From Photobacterium sanctipauli (GTDB taxonomy: Bacteria > Pseudomonadota > Gammaproteobacteria > Enterobacterales > Vibrionaceae): 64,000 nucleotides of DNA. Of this stretch, positions 18,864 to 27,922 are shown one piece after another. The first letter of the stretch is position 1. Every line of letters begins with the position of its first letter. A model generated the notes under the pieces. It was not told the DNA's origin. It made no database searches and saw only the letters and a program-made list of their open reading frames with translations. The stretch lies in assembly GCF_003026495.1 (NCBI RefSeq), contig NZ_PYMA01000003.1, positions 186,001-250,000 of the forward strand. The letters run 5' to 3'. A program made the position numbers and the translations under genes.

Positions 18864-20294
18864 ATGAGCCAACCTGTTCACCTTACTATTTCGGATATGC
18901 ATGAGGCTGAAGTGATTCAGAATACCGTTTCACCCGTTGATGGCAGCGTGGTGACATCAATTTCACTCAATACACTTGCTGATGTGGATCAGGCGTTAGA
19001 TTTCGCTAATCTTGCCCAACTCGCCTGGCGACAAACCCCCTTAGCCCAGCGACAAGAATACTGCCTAAAGGCCATTGATGCACTGCTCTCGCATCAGGAT
19101 ATGATTGCCAGTGAGTTAAGCTGGATGATTGGCCGCCCCATCAAATATGCGGCCAAAGAGCTTGCCGGGGTCGCTGAGCGAGCAAGGCACATGGTCAAGA
19201 TTTCGGAGAAAGCCCTCACGCCCATTAGCCTACCGCGCAAGAAAGGGTTCACCCGCTATATCACCCGCGAGCCCCTAGGCACTGTGTTTGTCGTTGCTCC
19301 CTGGAATTACCCGTATTTAACCGCTATCAACTCCATTATTCCTGCCCTGCTTGCCGGTAACTGCGTCATCCTTAAACACTCGTCTCAAACCCCGCTGTGC
19401 GCAGATAGATTGCACCAAGCCTTTATTGAAGCAGGTTTACCCAAGGATGTTTTTCAATGCTTACACCTAAACCACAAGAATACCGAGCGCTTAATTGCCA
19501 GTGAACGAATCCAACATGTGGTCTTTACCGGCTCGGTCAAAAGTGGTGCTTGTATTGAACGTGCTGCCGCAGGACATTTTCACAGTATCGGCCTTGAGCT
19601 TGGCGGAAAAGACCCCGCTTATGTTTGCGCAGACGCCAACCTCGATGAAGCTGTTGCCAATGTGGTTGATGGCGCCATGTTTAATTCAGGGCAATCATGC
19701 TGTGCGATTGAGCGAGTTTATGTTGATGATGAGATTCACGATGCATTCGTTGAAAAAGCCATTGCTTTGATAAACGAGTACCAGTTGGGTTCACCCCTTG
19801 ATCCTGATACGACACTTGGCCCGATGGTGCGTGCCAGTGCCGCAGATTTTGTCCGCCAGCAAATCCGTGAAGCCACAGAGCAAGGTGCTATCGCCCATGT
19901 CGTTGAATCCAATTTTCCATCCAGCCGTGAAGGTACGCCTTATTTAGCCCCGCAGTTACTCACCAATGTAAACCATCAAATGCGGATCATGACCGAGGAA
20001 ACCTTCGGGCCTGTGTTGCCGGTACAACGTGTCCACTCCGAAGATGAAGCCATAACACTAATGAACGATAGTGAGTACGGACTGACTGCCAGCGTTTTTA
20101 CCACCAACCCAAAGCAAGCGATCAAGCTTGGTGAGCAAATCGAAGCGGGAACCTTTTTCGTCAATCGCTGCGATTACCTCGATCCCGCCCTCGCTTGGAC
20201 AGGGATCAAGCACTCAGGAAAAGGCTATTCTTTATCCCAACTCGGCTTTGAAACCCTTACCAGACCAAAGTCATTTCACATCAAGCACGGTTAG
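18864..20294 (+). CDS. Aldehyde dehydrogenase of the gamma-glutamylation cluster
   Basis: 476 residues, NAD(P)-dependent aldehyde dehydrogenase fold. VAPWNYPYLTAINSIIPALL (cofactor-binding start), VVFTGSVKSGA, the catalytic Glu in LELGGKDPAYV and the catalytic Cys in FNSGQSCCAIERVY are all present, then MTEETFGPVLPV. It oxidises an aldehyde to an acid; here probably a gamma-glutamylated aldehyde made by the next gene. TTTGAGGACAAG precedes the ATG. The gap to the alcohol dehydrogenase gene is only 7 bases. Confidence 0.9.
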   Translation: MSQPVHLTISDMHEAEVIQNTVSPVDGSVVTSISLNTLADVDQALDFANLAQLAWRQTPLAQRQEYCLKAIDALLSHQDMIASELSWMIGRPIKYAAKELAGVAERARHMVKISEKALTPISLPRKKGFTRYITREPLGTVFVVAPWNYPYLTAINSIIPALLAGNCVILKHSSQTPLCADRLHQAFIEAGLPKDVFQCLHLNHKNTERLIASERIQHVVFTGSVKSGACIERAAAGHFHSIGLELGGKDPAYVCADANLDEAVANVVDGAMFNSGQSCCAIERVYVDDEIHDAFVEKAIALINEYQLGSPLDPDTTLGPMVRASAADFVRQQIREATEQGAIAHVVESNFPSSREGTPYLAPQLLTNVNHQMRIMTEETFGPVLPVQRVHSEDEAITLMNDSEYGLTASVFTTNPKQAIKLGEQIEAGTFFVNRCDYLDPALAWTGIKHSGKGYSLSQLGFETLTRPKSFHIKHG

Positions 20295-20301
20295 AGCGTT
20301 T

Positions 20302-21465
20302 ATGACCATACTGCATTGGCACTACCCCACTGAAATCATGGTTGGCGAGGGCATCAGTCAACAGCTGCCTGATTACTGCCTCTCTAACGGAATTCAGCGT
20401 CCACTGATTGTTACCGACCCATATCTCGCGCAAACCGCAACGCTAACCTCATTGCTGCAACACTGTCAGCGAGACGAACTTTCCGCAGCGATTTTCAGTG
20501 ACATCTCAGGTAACCCAACAGGCCGTCAAGTTGAGCTCGGCATTGATGCTTGTATAAAGAGGCATCATGACGGGATCATTGCCGTCGGGGGAGGCTCTTC
20601 AATGGATGCCGCGAAGGCTATTGCCCTGGTCGCAAGGCAAGCACAAGATCTGTGGGCATTTGAAGATATCGGCGACAACTGGCGTCAAGCCAATCCTGAA
20701 GATATTCTACCCGTGATAGCCCTGCCCACGACGGCAGGTACAGGCTCGGAGGTCGGAAGGGCTGCGGTGATCACCAATGAAGAGACAAAGGTAAAAAAGA
20801 TCATCTTTCACCCACAAATGCTGCCCCAGCAAGTTTTCCTCGACCCAATGCTAACGCTAAATCTGCCCCCCGATCTCACTGCGGCAACCGGAATGGATGC
20901 GCTATCCCATAATTTGGAAGCCTTCTGTTCACCCAACTACCACCCGATGGCTGAGTCTATCGCGCTGGAGGGGATCCGCCTTTGCCAGCTATATTTGCCC
21001 ATTAGCCATGCCGATGGGAGCAACCTGCAAGCCAGAACCCAAATGCTCATCGCATCGACCATGGGTGCAACGGCCTTTCAAAAGGGGCTTGGCGCTATGC
21101 ATGCCCTCGCCCATAGCCTTGGTGCACGCTACAACAAGCATCACGGCTTACTCAATGCCATTTTAATGCCCTATGTACTGTGCGCCAATCAACGTTACCT
21201 GAACGAGAAAATGACCCGCTTAGGCCGCTACCTAAACTTGAAGCAACCTGACTTTATGGGCGTGCTGAACTGGATCTTACACCTGCGTGAAACTCTAAAT
21301 ATCCCAAATACACTGGCTGACATTGGGCTCGACAATAGTGAAATCGAACTGATAGGTATGATGTCGCAACAGGATGCCGCTGCCGCCTCGAACCCTATAC
21401 ACCTTACAGCAGAGCAATACGAAACCATTTACCAACATGCCCTTGATGGCACACTGGATCTGTAG
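20302..21465 (+). CDS. Iron-containing (group III) alcohol dehydrogenase
   Basis: 387 residues from the ATG at 20302; an ORF extends upstream into the dehydrogenase gene but that is not coding in this frame. GGGSSMDAAKAIAL is the NAD(P)-binding motif, PTTAGTGSEVGRAAVI the conserved core, and the metal-binding residues lie in DALSHNLEAF and the histidines of GAMHALAHSLGARYNKHHGL. It oxidises an alcohol to an aldehyde, so it fits upstream of the aldehyde dehydrogenase in a pathway from an amino alcohol. Confidence 0.9.
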   Translation: MTILHWHYPTEIMVGEGISQQLPDYCLSNGIQRPLIVTDPYLAQTATLTSLLQHCQRDELSAAIFSDISGNPTGRQVELGIDACIKRHHDGIIAVGGGSSMDAAKAIALVARQAQDLWAFEDIGDNWRQANPEDILPVIALPTTAGTGSEVGRAAVITNEETKVKKIIFHPQMLPQQVFLDPMLTLNLPPDLTAATGMDALSHNLEAFCSPNYHPMAESIALEGIRLCQLYLPISHADGSNLQARTQMLIASTMGATAFQKGLGAMHALAHSLGARYNKHHGLLNAILMPYVLCANQRYLNEKMTRLGRYLNLKQPDFMGVLNWILHLRETLNIPNTLADIGLDNSEIELIGMMSQQDAAAASNPIHLTAEQYETIYQHALDGTLDL

Positions 21466-21529
21466 CGATTAAACTTATCAACACGAACGGCAGATATAAG
21501 CAGCACAAGATATTGAGGCGGGAGTCGTG

Positions 21530-22267
21530 ATGAAAATTGGCGTCTTACTCTGTGATGATGTACATCCAGATTTGCAAAAAGACCACGGTAACTACCCGGA
21601 GATGTTCACAACACTCTTTGAGCAAGTTGATAACCAAATCTCACTCACCTTCTATCGAGTTATCGACGGACAATACCCGCAATCGCTCGACGAGTGCGAT
21701 GGTTATATCAGTAGCGGCAGCAAATTTAGTGTTTATGATCAAAACCGATGGATAAGTACATTCCAAGCCTTCGTCCACCAGCTCTACACCCAACACATCC
21801 CTTTTGTCGGCATTTGCTTCGGCCATCAAATGATAGCCTGGGCCTTGGGTGGAGAAGTGATGCGCTCAGATAAAGGCTGGGGAATCGGCATCAAAGAAGT
21901 TGAAATCAACACCGCAGAGATAGATAAACACAGCTGGCTTACCCCTGCCCTGCCAAGTTTCTCATTGGTACTCAGCCATCAAGACCAAGTCACCGGGTTA
22001 CCCGACAACACCACCGTATTGGCTGGCAGTGCTTTTTGCCCCAATGCCATGATATTGGTCGGAAAACATTTTCTTGGTATTCAGGGGCACCCCGAATTCA
22101 CCCCCGAATATAGCCATGGCTTAATGAAACTAAGGCATGCACTCTATCCCAAGGCTGTTTACGAAAAAGGCCAGCAGTCGCTGCATCAACCAACCCAACA
22201 TTTAGCCGTCACGCAATGGATAGTAAATTTCATTAAAAGCCGTGTTATGACCAATGCTCTGCTGTGA
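21530..22267 (+). CDS. Class I glutamine amidotransferase-like gamma-glutamyl hydrolase
   Basis: 245 residues from the ATG at 21530, after GGAG; GTG at 21527 is an alternative. The class I GATase triad is visible: nucleophile Cys in FVGICFGHQM, and His and Glu in GIQGHPEFTPEYS. The oxyanion and substrate loops resemble PuuD-type or GMP-synthase-like free GATases. In this cluster it should release glutamate from a gamma-glutamyl amino acid, completing the pathway. It is the last gene of the cluster, facing the convergent DMT transporter gene. Confidence 0.85.
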   Translation: MKIGVLLCDDVHPDLQKDHGNYPEMFTTLFEQVDNQISLTFYRVIDGQYPQSLDECDGYISSGSKFSVYDQNRWISTFQAFVHQLYTQHIPFVGICFGHQMIAWALGGEVMRSDKGWGIGIKEVEINTAEIDKHSWLTPALPSFSLVLSHQDQVTGLPDNTTVLAGSAFCPNAMILVGKHFLGIQGHPEFTPEYSHGLMKLRHALYPKAVYEKGQQSLHQPTQHLAVTQWIVNFIKSRVMTNALL

Positions 22268-22304
22268 CCATAAATTGTTAGCAATCAATGTCAGACTACG
22301 CCCT

Positions 22305-23189
22305 TCAAACCTGTTTATTTTGAATCACCAAGGCTATTCCGCCCAAGATCCCCAAAGAGACCAAAACCAACCTAAGTGATATAGCTTCACCCAATATAGC
22401 CACACCACCTAGGGCTGCGATAACAGGCACACTTAATTGAATGGTTGCTGCTGTTGTTGAAGGCAAGTAAGGGAGTACTTTGTACCACAAGGCATAGCCC
22501 ACCCCCGAGGCAACAGCCCCCGAGAGCACCGCATAGCTCGCTCCCGATAAATCCACACTGGCATGTGCTTTCATCACCAGGCTTAAGCCAATGACCAAGG
22601 GGACGGACAGTACGAAATTAGTACGCGTCACCAATAATGGTGATTCCGCCCCTTTACCCATGATGGAATATATCCCCCATGCGATACCGGCAAGCAACAT
22701 CAGCAACGCGCCATCGACAGAGGGCATGCTAACGCCGGGCATCATCAAGATGATTAACCCACCAAAAGCCATCATGAACCCCAACCACTGCCAATGCGTG
22801 AATCGTTCACCTTGGCTGAAGCCATAGCCAATCATGGTAAACTGAACGGCAGCAAACAATATTAATGCCCCAACCGCCGCCGACAAACTCACATACGCAT
22901 AAGAAAAGCCTGCCGCATAAACAAACAAGGCAAGCGCCATTATCCAAGCACGACGAGTACTAAACGCTGCTATCCAGTTTGCATTAGCCTCTGTGGATTT
23001 CGTTACTTCTCGCTGTTGCTGAAGCCACACCATGACAGACAGCATTACAGCACCAGAGACCAAGCGGATAACAGTAAAGCTCGCTGGATCAATTGCCGTT
23101 TCTAGCAGTGCAATGCGGTTTAAAATTGAATTTCCTGCAAACGCGATCATGGTTAACACCACGAGCATGATCAGTCTATTTTTCGACAT
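22305..23189 (-). CDS. DMT-family (EamA) transporter
   Basis: 294 residues with about ten hydrophobic segments in two EamA halves. The first half starts NRLIMLVVLTMIAFAGNSIL, with 'NRIAL...PASFTVIRLVSGA' as the typical DMT start. The second half has GALLMLLAGIAWGIYSIMGK and YLPSTTAATIQLSVPVIAAL. DMT exporters move small metabolites, often amino acids or drugs, out of the cell. The substrate is unknown. It is transcribed toward the gamma-glutamylation cluster. Confidence 0.88.
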   Translation of the reverse strand: MSKNRLIMLVVLTMIAFAGNSILNRIALLETAIDPASFTVIRLVSGAVMLSVMVWLQQQREVTKSTEANANWIAAFSTRRAWIMALALFVYAAGFSYAYVSLSAAVGALILFAAVQFTMIGYGFSQGERFTHWQWLGFMMAFGGLIILMMPGVSMPSVDGALLMLLAGIAWGIYSIMGKGAESPLLVTRTNFVLSVPLVIGLSLVMKAHASVDLSGASYAVLSGAVASGVGYALWYKVLPYLPSTTAATIQLSVPVIAALGGVAILGEAISLRLVLVSLGILGGIALVIQNKQV

Positions 23190-23226
23190 TCAGTCCACTG
23201 CCTTTACTCAGGATGGGCATAGAATA

Positions 23227-23256
23227 AAGAAAAGCAGCACATATGCTGCTTTTCTT
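23227..23256 (-). terminator. Terminator of the aspartoacylase gene
   Basis: AAGAAAAGCAGCA / TGCTGCTTTTCTT, 13-base arms with a CATA loop, 41 bases past the aspartoacylase stop. Confidence 0.8.
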
Positions 23257-23296
23257 AAAATCATTCATTTAAAGTTAGACGGCGAAAGCCTAAAGT

Positions 23297-24193
23297 TTAA
23301 ACCTCAACCGTTACCTTCTTCGCCAACGACATAGCAAGGTTATTGTCGTAATAAGCCGCCTCGTTGATAAAGTGCGGGTAAGCTTCGTAGTCACCTTCCC
23401 AGCTTACTTCCGTCCCATCAAATAGGGTAAAAATTGGGTCACCGCTTTTCAGTGGTTTAAAGTCCGCATCTTGCACATTTCGGTGAACCATACCAATGCG
23501 CTCACCATTCTCATCTTCAGGCAGCTTCAAGGTTTCGTGGTACTTGAATGCTTCATAGCTGGCTGGCAATTCTGGCAATCGGCCTTGATTATGAAGATCA
23601 ACAAAATCGAGAATGTGCGCCGTCATTTCATCCATCCAATCGAGGATATCTTGGCGGATCACCGATTGTGGCTGAGGCCCGATTTCAACAATCACCCCTT
23701 GCTCTGAAATCGAGCTCAAAAAGTAATGTTCTTCAACAGTAACTTGATCTTCCAGCACCACAACGGCATCAGGCATCTTCATTTTAACATAAGCCCCCAT
23801 CTGGCGATTAAACGCATCAGACTGAAGCAAGATTAAAGATGGCCCCATGTTACTGGTGGTGTTATGAAGGTCGATAATGAAATCGGTTTTAGCATCCCCT
23901 TTCGGACCAAGTTGCGCGTTCAACGCCTTGGCTCGGCTCTGCTCATAATTAGCCAAATCGTTATTTGCCAAATCCTCCAGACTAAACTGGCGGTTCATAT
24001 CACAATCTAAATAACGCTTGTTTGCCTCAAACGCTTTCGGGTTGGCAAATACGGTTTCTGTTTGGAAGGTATCGCGGGACACTAAAGAAGGCGTTTGCTG
24101 CCACTTACGCAGCAGATAGATCCCGCTAAATTCATTACCGTGGGTACCGCCAACAATCGCAACGGTATCAATTGTATTCGTCCTTGTCGTCAC
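23297..24193 (-). CDS. Aspartoacylase-family zinc hydrolase
   Basis: 298 residues. The zinc site starts with GGTHGNEFSG (His18, Glu21), followed by DCDMNRQF, the third ligand region FIIDLHNTTSNMGPSLI and the catalytic Glu region GVIVEIGPQPQ. Full-length aspartoacylases hydrolyse N-acetylaspartate to aspartate and acetate. The bacterial members act on N-acetyl-amino acids and the exact substrate here is open. The start is uncertain: GTG at 24193 lacks a clear ribosome binding site, and an AAGGA lies inside the first codons before a TTG. Confidence 0.85.
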   Translation of the reverse strand: MTTRTNTIDTVAIVGGTHGNEFSGIYLLRKWQQTPSLVSRDTFQTETVFANPKAFEANKRYLDCDMNRQFSLEDLANNDLANYEQSRAKALNAQLGPKGDAKTDFIIDLHNTTSNMGPSLILLQSDAFNRQMGAYVKMKMPDAVVVLEDQVTVEEHYFLSSISEQGVIVEIGPQPQSVIRQDILDWMDEMTAHILDFVDLHNQGRLPELPASYEAFKYHETLKLPEDENGERIGMVHRNVQDADFKPLKSGDPIFTLFDGTEVSWEGDYEAYPHFINEAAYYDNNLAMSLAKKVTVEV

Positions 24194-24339
24194 AGCTTCG
24201 ACTCACTCTGTTATTTCTCAACGTATTGAGATAAACAGATATCAGGTTAAGCACATTTTTACCAGAACAAATTGCATTAATATTCACAACTCGTTCCAGT
24301 TCGCCCCGCTTAACCTTAGATAGTAAAGCTAGGTCTAGG

Positions 24340-24789
24340 CTAAGCCGGTAACGGGCGGGTTTGCGCCAATTTCAAGTAAGCATGCAACTCACCGTTCTTA
24401 TACTCGATGGCTGAGTGGATACTGCTGTTTTTATTGGCGAACACCACACTGCGATAGTGGTTGTCCCCTTTGAAGATCGAAAGCTCTATCGCCCCATCAA
24501 CAAGCTGCCAGTTTCCGGTCGTCGGCAAACGGTTAAACAGGGTGTACTCTTCAAGCGAACCGTCAGGGTGCAATTTCACCTCGGTGATATAGCCGGCACA
24601 ACAGGTTTTAATCCAATGCTGGGTGGTGATTTCATCAGAGCTGAACTGACGCTTCGTGGTAAGCCAATCATTCAAGGCAAGCTGCTCTTCACCATCAGGG
24701 GCAGGAAGCGCATCAAGATCGAGCAGGCGTACCCGGGCTGATTCACGATAAAAGAGCTGAAGTAATTGCTGGGTTTTCTTTTCTGACAT
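24340..24789 (-). CDS. Conserved hypothetical protein
   Basis: 149 residues from the ATG at 24789, chosen over 24801 because GGTG lies six bases before it. The protein begins MSEKKTQQLLQLFYRESARV and has a beta-rich C-terminal part (TEVKLHPDGSLEEYTLFNRL, WQLVDGAIELSIF, YRSVVFANKNSSIHSAIEY) suggesting a lipocalin-like or antiparallel-beta fold. I do not recognise the family. No signal peptide or membrane segment is visible. Confidence 0.6.
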   Translation of the reverse strand: MSEKKTQQLLQLFYRESARVRLLDLDALPAPDGEEQLALNDWLTTKRQFSSDEITTQHWIKTCCAGYITEVKLHPDGSLEEYTLFNRLPTTGNWQLVDGAIELSIFKGDNHYRSVVFANKNSSIHSAIEYKNGELHAYLKLAQTRPLPA

Positions 24790-24877
24790 CCGTATCACCA
24801 TAAAAAAGCGTTAATGAACAAACTTTAACGCGTCTTCATGACGATGGATGATTTTCAGTGTAAAAATGCTAAGCGGC

Positions 24878-25291
24878 TCAAAACTTCACTTTGCCGCGCA
24901 ACGACTTAGTTTGCCCGCGCTGGGTTTTCTTATCCATTCTGCGCTTTTGGGAATTACGAGTGGGCTTGGTGGCCCGGCGTGCCTTCTGCTGAACAACGGC
25001 CGATTGAATTAATTGCTTCAAGCGCTCCAAGGCATCTTCTTTGTTTTGCTCTTGGGTACGAAATTGCTGCGCCTTGATGATGATCACCCCTTCTTTGGTG
25101 ATCCGGCTGTCTGATAGCTTGAGCAAACGCTCTTTGTAATAGCTAGGCAGGGTCGAGCGGTGAATATCAAAGCGTAAATGAATAGCGCTGGAAACTTTGT
25201 TGACGTTTTGCCCACCAGCACCTTGGGCGCGAATGGCTGTTAACTCGATCTCCCAGTCGCTAAGTTGGACAGTATTTGAAATGTGTAGCAT
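24878..25291 (-). CDS. arfB: Alternative ribosome-rescue factor ArfB (YaeJ)
   Basis: 137 residues from the ATG at 25291; an ORF start at 25342 adds a leader that does not belong to the family. The class I release factor GGQ motif is present in RAQGAGGQNVNKVSSAIHLR, followed by SDSRITKEGVIIIKAQQFRT. The C-terminus is a basic tail (KARRATKPTRNSQKRRMDKK, then TQRGQTKSLRGKVKF) that inserts into the empty mRNA channel. ArfB hydrolyses peptidyl-tRNA on ribosomes stalled without a stop codon. Confidence 0.95.
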   Translation of the reverse strand: MLHISNTVQLSDWEIELTAIRAQGAGGQNVNKVSSAIHLRFDIHRSTLPSYYKERLLKLSDSRITKEGVIIIKAQQFRTQEQNKEDALERLKQLIQSAVVQQKARRATKPTRNSQKRRMDKKTQRGQTKSLRGKVKF

Positions 25292-25422
25292 GAAAATTAT
25301 CGACAATAGACCAATATGTGCAAAGTATACCACTTTGAACATGTTTCATTGCAATGTGCCAAGGCAGGTGACTTCGCACATTGCATAATGCTATATGACA
25401 ACCTCATATCAACACATCAGCT

Positions 25423-25542
25423 TTATGCTGGCCTGTCAAAAATAAGGAACATAATCAGCATCCACAATCCGATGCTGCCTAAGGCAATGATCGTCATAAA
25501 AACGAGTTGCTTGAGTTTGATGAGATACGCTGACTGAACCAT
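25423..25542 (-). CDS. 39-residue single-pass membrane peptide
   Basis: Perfect Shine-Dalgarno AGGAGG five bases before ATG at 25542, 39 codons, TAA stop. The peptide is MVQSAYLIKLKQL followed by one hydrophobic segment of ~20 residues (VFMTIIALGSIGLWMLIMFL) and a short IFDRPA tail. The basic residues before the segment predict N-in, C-out topology. I do not recognise the family. It sits between arfB and the malic enzyme gene on the same strand as both. Confidence 0.7.
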   Translation of the reverse strand: MVQSAYLIKLKQLVFMTIIALGSIGLWMLIMFLIFDRPA

Positions 25543-25697
25543 ACAAACCTCCTTAGTCAGGAAAAGCAAAACCTTGCTACTTGGTGTTAACTTAACCCTA
25601 ACAAGATATTATCGTTTTTAGGTTCAATTAGCTGCGATAGAGTTCACCAAATTCAATCTTGCCTTAAATAGCTAAACCTTTGGCGTAAAAAGCAAAA

Positions 25698-25717
25698 AGC
25701 CCGGCATTTGCCGGGCT
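25698..25717 (-). terminator. Terminator of the malic enzyme gene
   Basis: AGCCCGGC / GCCGGGCT with a 4-base loop, followed on the minus strand by a T-run. It lies 20 bases past the malic enzyme stop. Confidence 0.85.
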
Positions 25718-25736
25718 AATAATTCGTTACCAACAT

Positions 25737-27452
25737 CTAAACTCGACGATATGGTAAGTAAACCGGCTCCCACATATGTTCAGCCAATTCTTGCTCAATG
25801 TCCTTTCCGCGAAGTGGACTATTCTGATCAGTGGCTTGGATATTCTCCAGCACTTTGGTTGCCACATGCAAAGAGACATCTTTCAGATCACTGATCTGCG
25901 GGAATACACAACCTTTTGCCAAATCCTCTTCGCTGACACACTCTGCCAGCGCATAGGAAGCGGTTGTAAACATATCAAGGGTGATTTTTTGCGATTGCGC
26001 GACAATTGCTGCCAAGCCAACCCCAGGGAAAATGAACACATTATTCCCTTGCCCAACACGATAATCGTAGCCGTTGTAGCTTACATCATCGAACGGGCTA
26101 CCCGTAGCTACGATGGCCTGACCGTCACTCCACTGATAAATGTCTTCTGGTAGCGCTTCACAATTGGCCGTCGGGTTAGATAACGGGAACACCATCGGAC
26201 GGGAGGTGTACTCCATCATTTTTTGGACATGCTCTTCCTTAAACGCACCGCCGATACCACTCGTACCTAGTAATACAGTAACCGGGTAGTTATTTATCAG
26301 CTCAGTCAGCGAAACTTTGCCTTCTTGCTCAGTTTGCCAGCCTTCGGCAAGTGAACGTGGTTTAGCGTAACGCTGTTTGTATTCATCCAAGCCAGCTCTG
26401 TCGTCAAAGACCAAACCTTGGGAATCGAGGATGAAGATCTTCTCTCTTGCGGCTGCGTGCGAGCAACCTTCTTTTAACAAACCTGCATAAATTTGGTCTG
26501 CTACGCCGACCCCGCCTGCGCCAGCTCCGTACACAACGTAGCTCTGATCGGCGAGTGACTCGTTTTTCACTTTGGCAGCGCCCAAGATCCCGGCAAGCAC
26601 AACAGAACCTGTGCCCTGAATGTCGTCATTGAATGAAGGAAGAAAACCTTCATAGTCTGCCAAGTTATCAAAAGCGTTCGACTTACTGAAATCTTCCCAC
26701 TGCAATACCGCTTTCGGGAAATTGCGCTTAACTTGATGGACAAATTTCTTGATAAAGTCTTTGTACTCTTGGCCACGCATACGCTTACGCGGTACACCCA
26801 AGTACATAGGATCATCCAGCAAGTCTTGGTTGTCAGTACCCACATCGAGGGCGATGGGTAGGCAGTGTGCAGGATGAATACCAGCACCTAGGGTATAGAG
26901 TGACAATTTACCAATTGGAATACCCATACCACCTACGCCCTGATCACCAAGTCCTAAGATACCTTGGCTGTCAGTGACCACGATGATCTTGATGTCTTTG
27001 CCCAGAAAGTGGCGGGCAAGATCATCCATCTGATCAACATTGTCTTCAGTAATATATAAACCACGCGCTTTTTGGTAACGGTGGCTAAACTCCTGACACG
27101 CCTTACCCACGGTAGGGGTATAAATGATTGGTGTCATTTCATCGATATGGCGGGACAATAGTGCGTAGAATAGGGTTTCGTTCCTATCTTGCAGTGCACG
27201 TAAGAAAAGATACTTTTCAATATCAGTTGAAGCACTTTTAAAACCGTCGTAAACACGATTTAACTGATCATCAAAAGTTTGCACTCTTGGTGGAAGCAAG
27301 CCATTAAGCTGAAAAGCTTCACGTTCTTCGTAAGTAAACGCGGTACTTTTGTTCAACGTTCTATCGTTGAGCAGCTCTGTTCCCGTTAAAGAAACAGGTC
27401 TAAATTCATTCCCTTTCGAATCCTTCCAACGTAGATACTTACCTACTGCCAT
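25737..27452 (-). CDS. maeA: NAD-linked malic enzyme (MaeA/SfcA type)
   Basis: 571 residues. The malic N-terminal domain contains TPTVGKACQEFSHRYQKARG, VVTDSQGILGLGDQGVGGMG and GIPIGKLSLYTLGAGI. The metal-binding NDDIQGTGSVVLAGIL follows, then the NAD-binding VYGAGAGGVGVADQI and FPLSNPTANCEA. The length and order match the large-subunit NAD-dependent enzyme that converts malate to pyruvate, CO2 and NADH. GGAGG precedes the ATG at a good distance. A 39-codon membrane peptide lies downstream past the terminator. Confidence 0.95.
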   Translation of the reverse strand: MAVGKYLRWKDSKGNEFRPVSLTGTELLNDRTLNKSTAFTYEEREAFQLNGLLPPRVQTFDDQLNRVYDGFKSASTDIEKYLFLRALQDRNETLFYALLSRHIDEMTPIIYTPTVGKACQEFSHRYQKARGLYITEDNVDQMDDLARHFLGKDIKIIVVTDSQGILGLGDQGVGGMGIPIGKLSLYTLGAGIHPAHCLPIALDVGTDNQDLLDDPMYLGVPRKRMRGQEYKDFIKKFVHQVKRNFPKAVLQWEDFSKSNAFDNLADYEGFLPSFNDDIQGTGSVVLAGILGAAKVKNESLADQSYVVYGAGAGGVGVADQIYAGLLKEGCSHAAAREKIFILDSQGLVFDDRAGLDEYKQRYAKPRSLAEGWQTEQEGKVSLTELINNYPVTVLLGTSGIGGAFKEEHVQKMMEYTSRPMVFPLSNPTANCEALPEDIYQWSDGQAIVATGSPFDDVSYNGYDYRVGQGNNVFIFPGVGLAAIVAQSQKITLDMFTTASYALAECVSEEDLAKGCVFPQISDLKDVSLHVATKVLENIQATDQNSPLRGKDIEQELAEHMWEPVYLPYRRV

Positions 27453-27779
27453 TATGTTCCTCCATTTACATTTTTAATCATTATTATGGCTTTGCACCAT
27501 CACTGTGTAGGGGTCTTCATTTAGTTAAGAAAACTCTACAAGTGTAAAATTTTTGTATGATTAAAAATGTGACACAAGGACTCTTTATGTAACGGAGCTT
27601 CAACTATTAATTATTATGAACCCCAATAATATCTTTCTGTTTCTTCATTCCAGATGCCATAGGAGCATCTCCTTTACTTTTTATTGACTCTTTACATGAC
27701 GACAGAAACTTCGTTTTTGTCCTCATCAACGCCAGGTTACTACCTGTGCGGACCATTCTTCGCACTCTAAATGCATCAC
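27453..27779. promoter_or_regulatory. Intergenic region upstream of malic enzyme
   Basis: Holds the malic enzyme promoter (AT-rich 27475-27600). On the minus strand, AGGAG-ATG-CTCCT (around 27660-27675) can form a small hairpin over a ribosome binding site ahead of a 17-codon ORF (MASGMKKQKDIIGVHNN, stop at 27607). The ORF lies downstream of the zinc-ribbon peptide gene at 27780. I do not call it a gene. Confidence 0.35.
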
Positions 27780-27893
27780 TCACAACGAGACTACCCGCTG
27801 GCATTGCTTACATTGCCATAGCGACTTATATCTTAATTTCTGCCACCAATTACGGCGAATTTGAATCATTTGCACCTTACATTGCTCGCACAT
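27780..27893 (-). CDS. 37-residue zinc-ribbon micropeptide, copy 1 (LexA-box promoter)
   Basis: GGAG six bases upstream of ATG at 27893, 37 codons, TGA stop. The peptide starts MCEQCKVQMIQIRRNW and ends with YKSLWQCKQCQRVVSL. Two CxxC pairs (Cys2/5 and Cys28/31) with a basic, tryptophan-rich middle make a minimal treble-clef/zinc-ribbon layout. About 27 of 37 positions match the peptide at 28108-28227, which shows selection on the protein. The promoter carries a LexA-type operator (see separate entry). Not in any family I recognise. Confidence 0.65.
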   Translation of the reverse strand: MCEQCKVQMIQIRRNWWQKLRYKSLWQCKQCQRVVSL

Positions 27894-27922
27894 TGTCATC
27901 TCCACAAAAAAACAGAACACTA

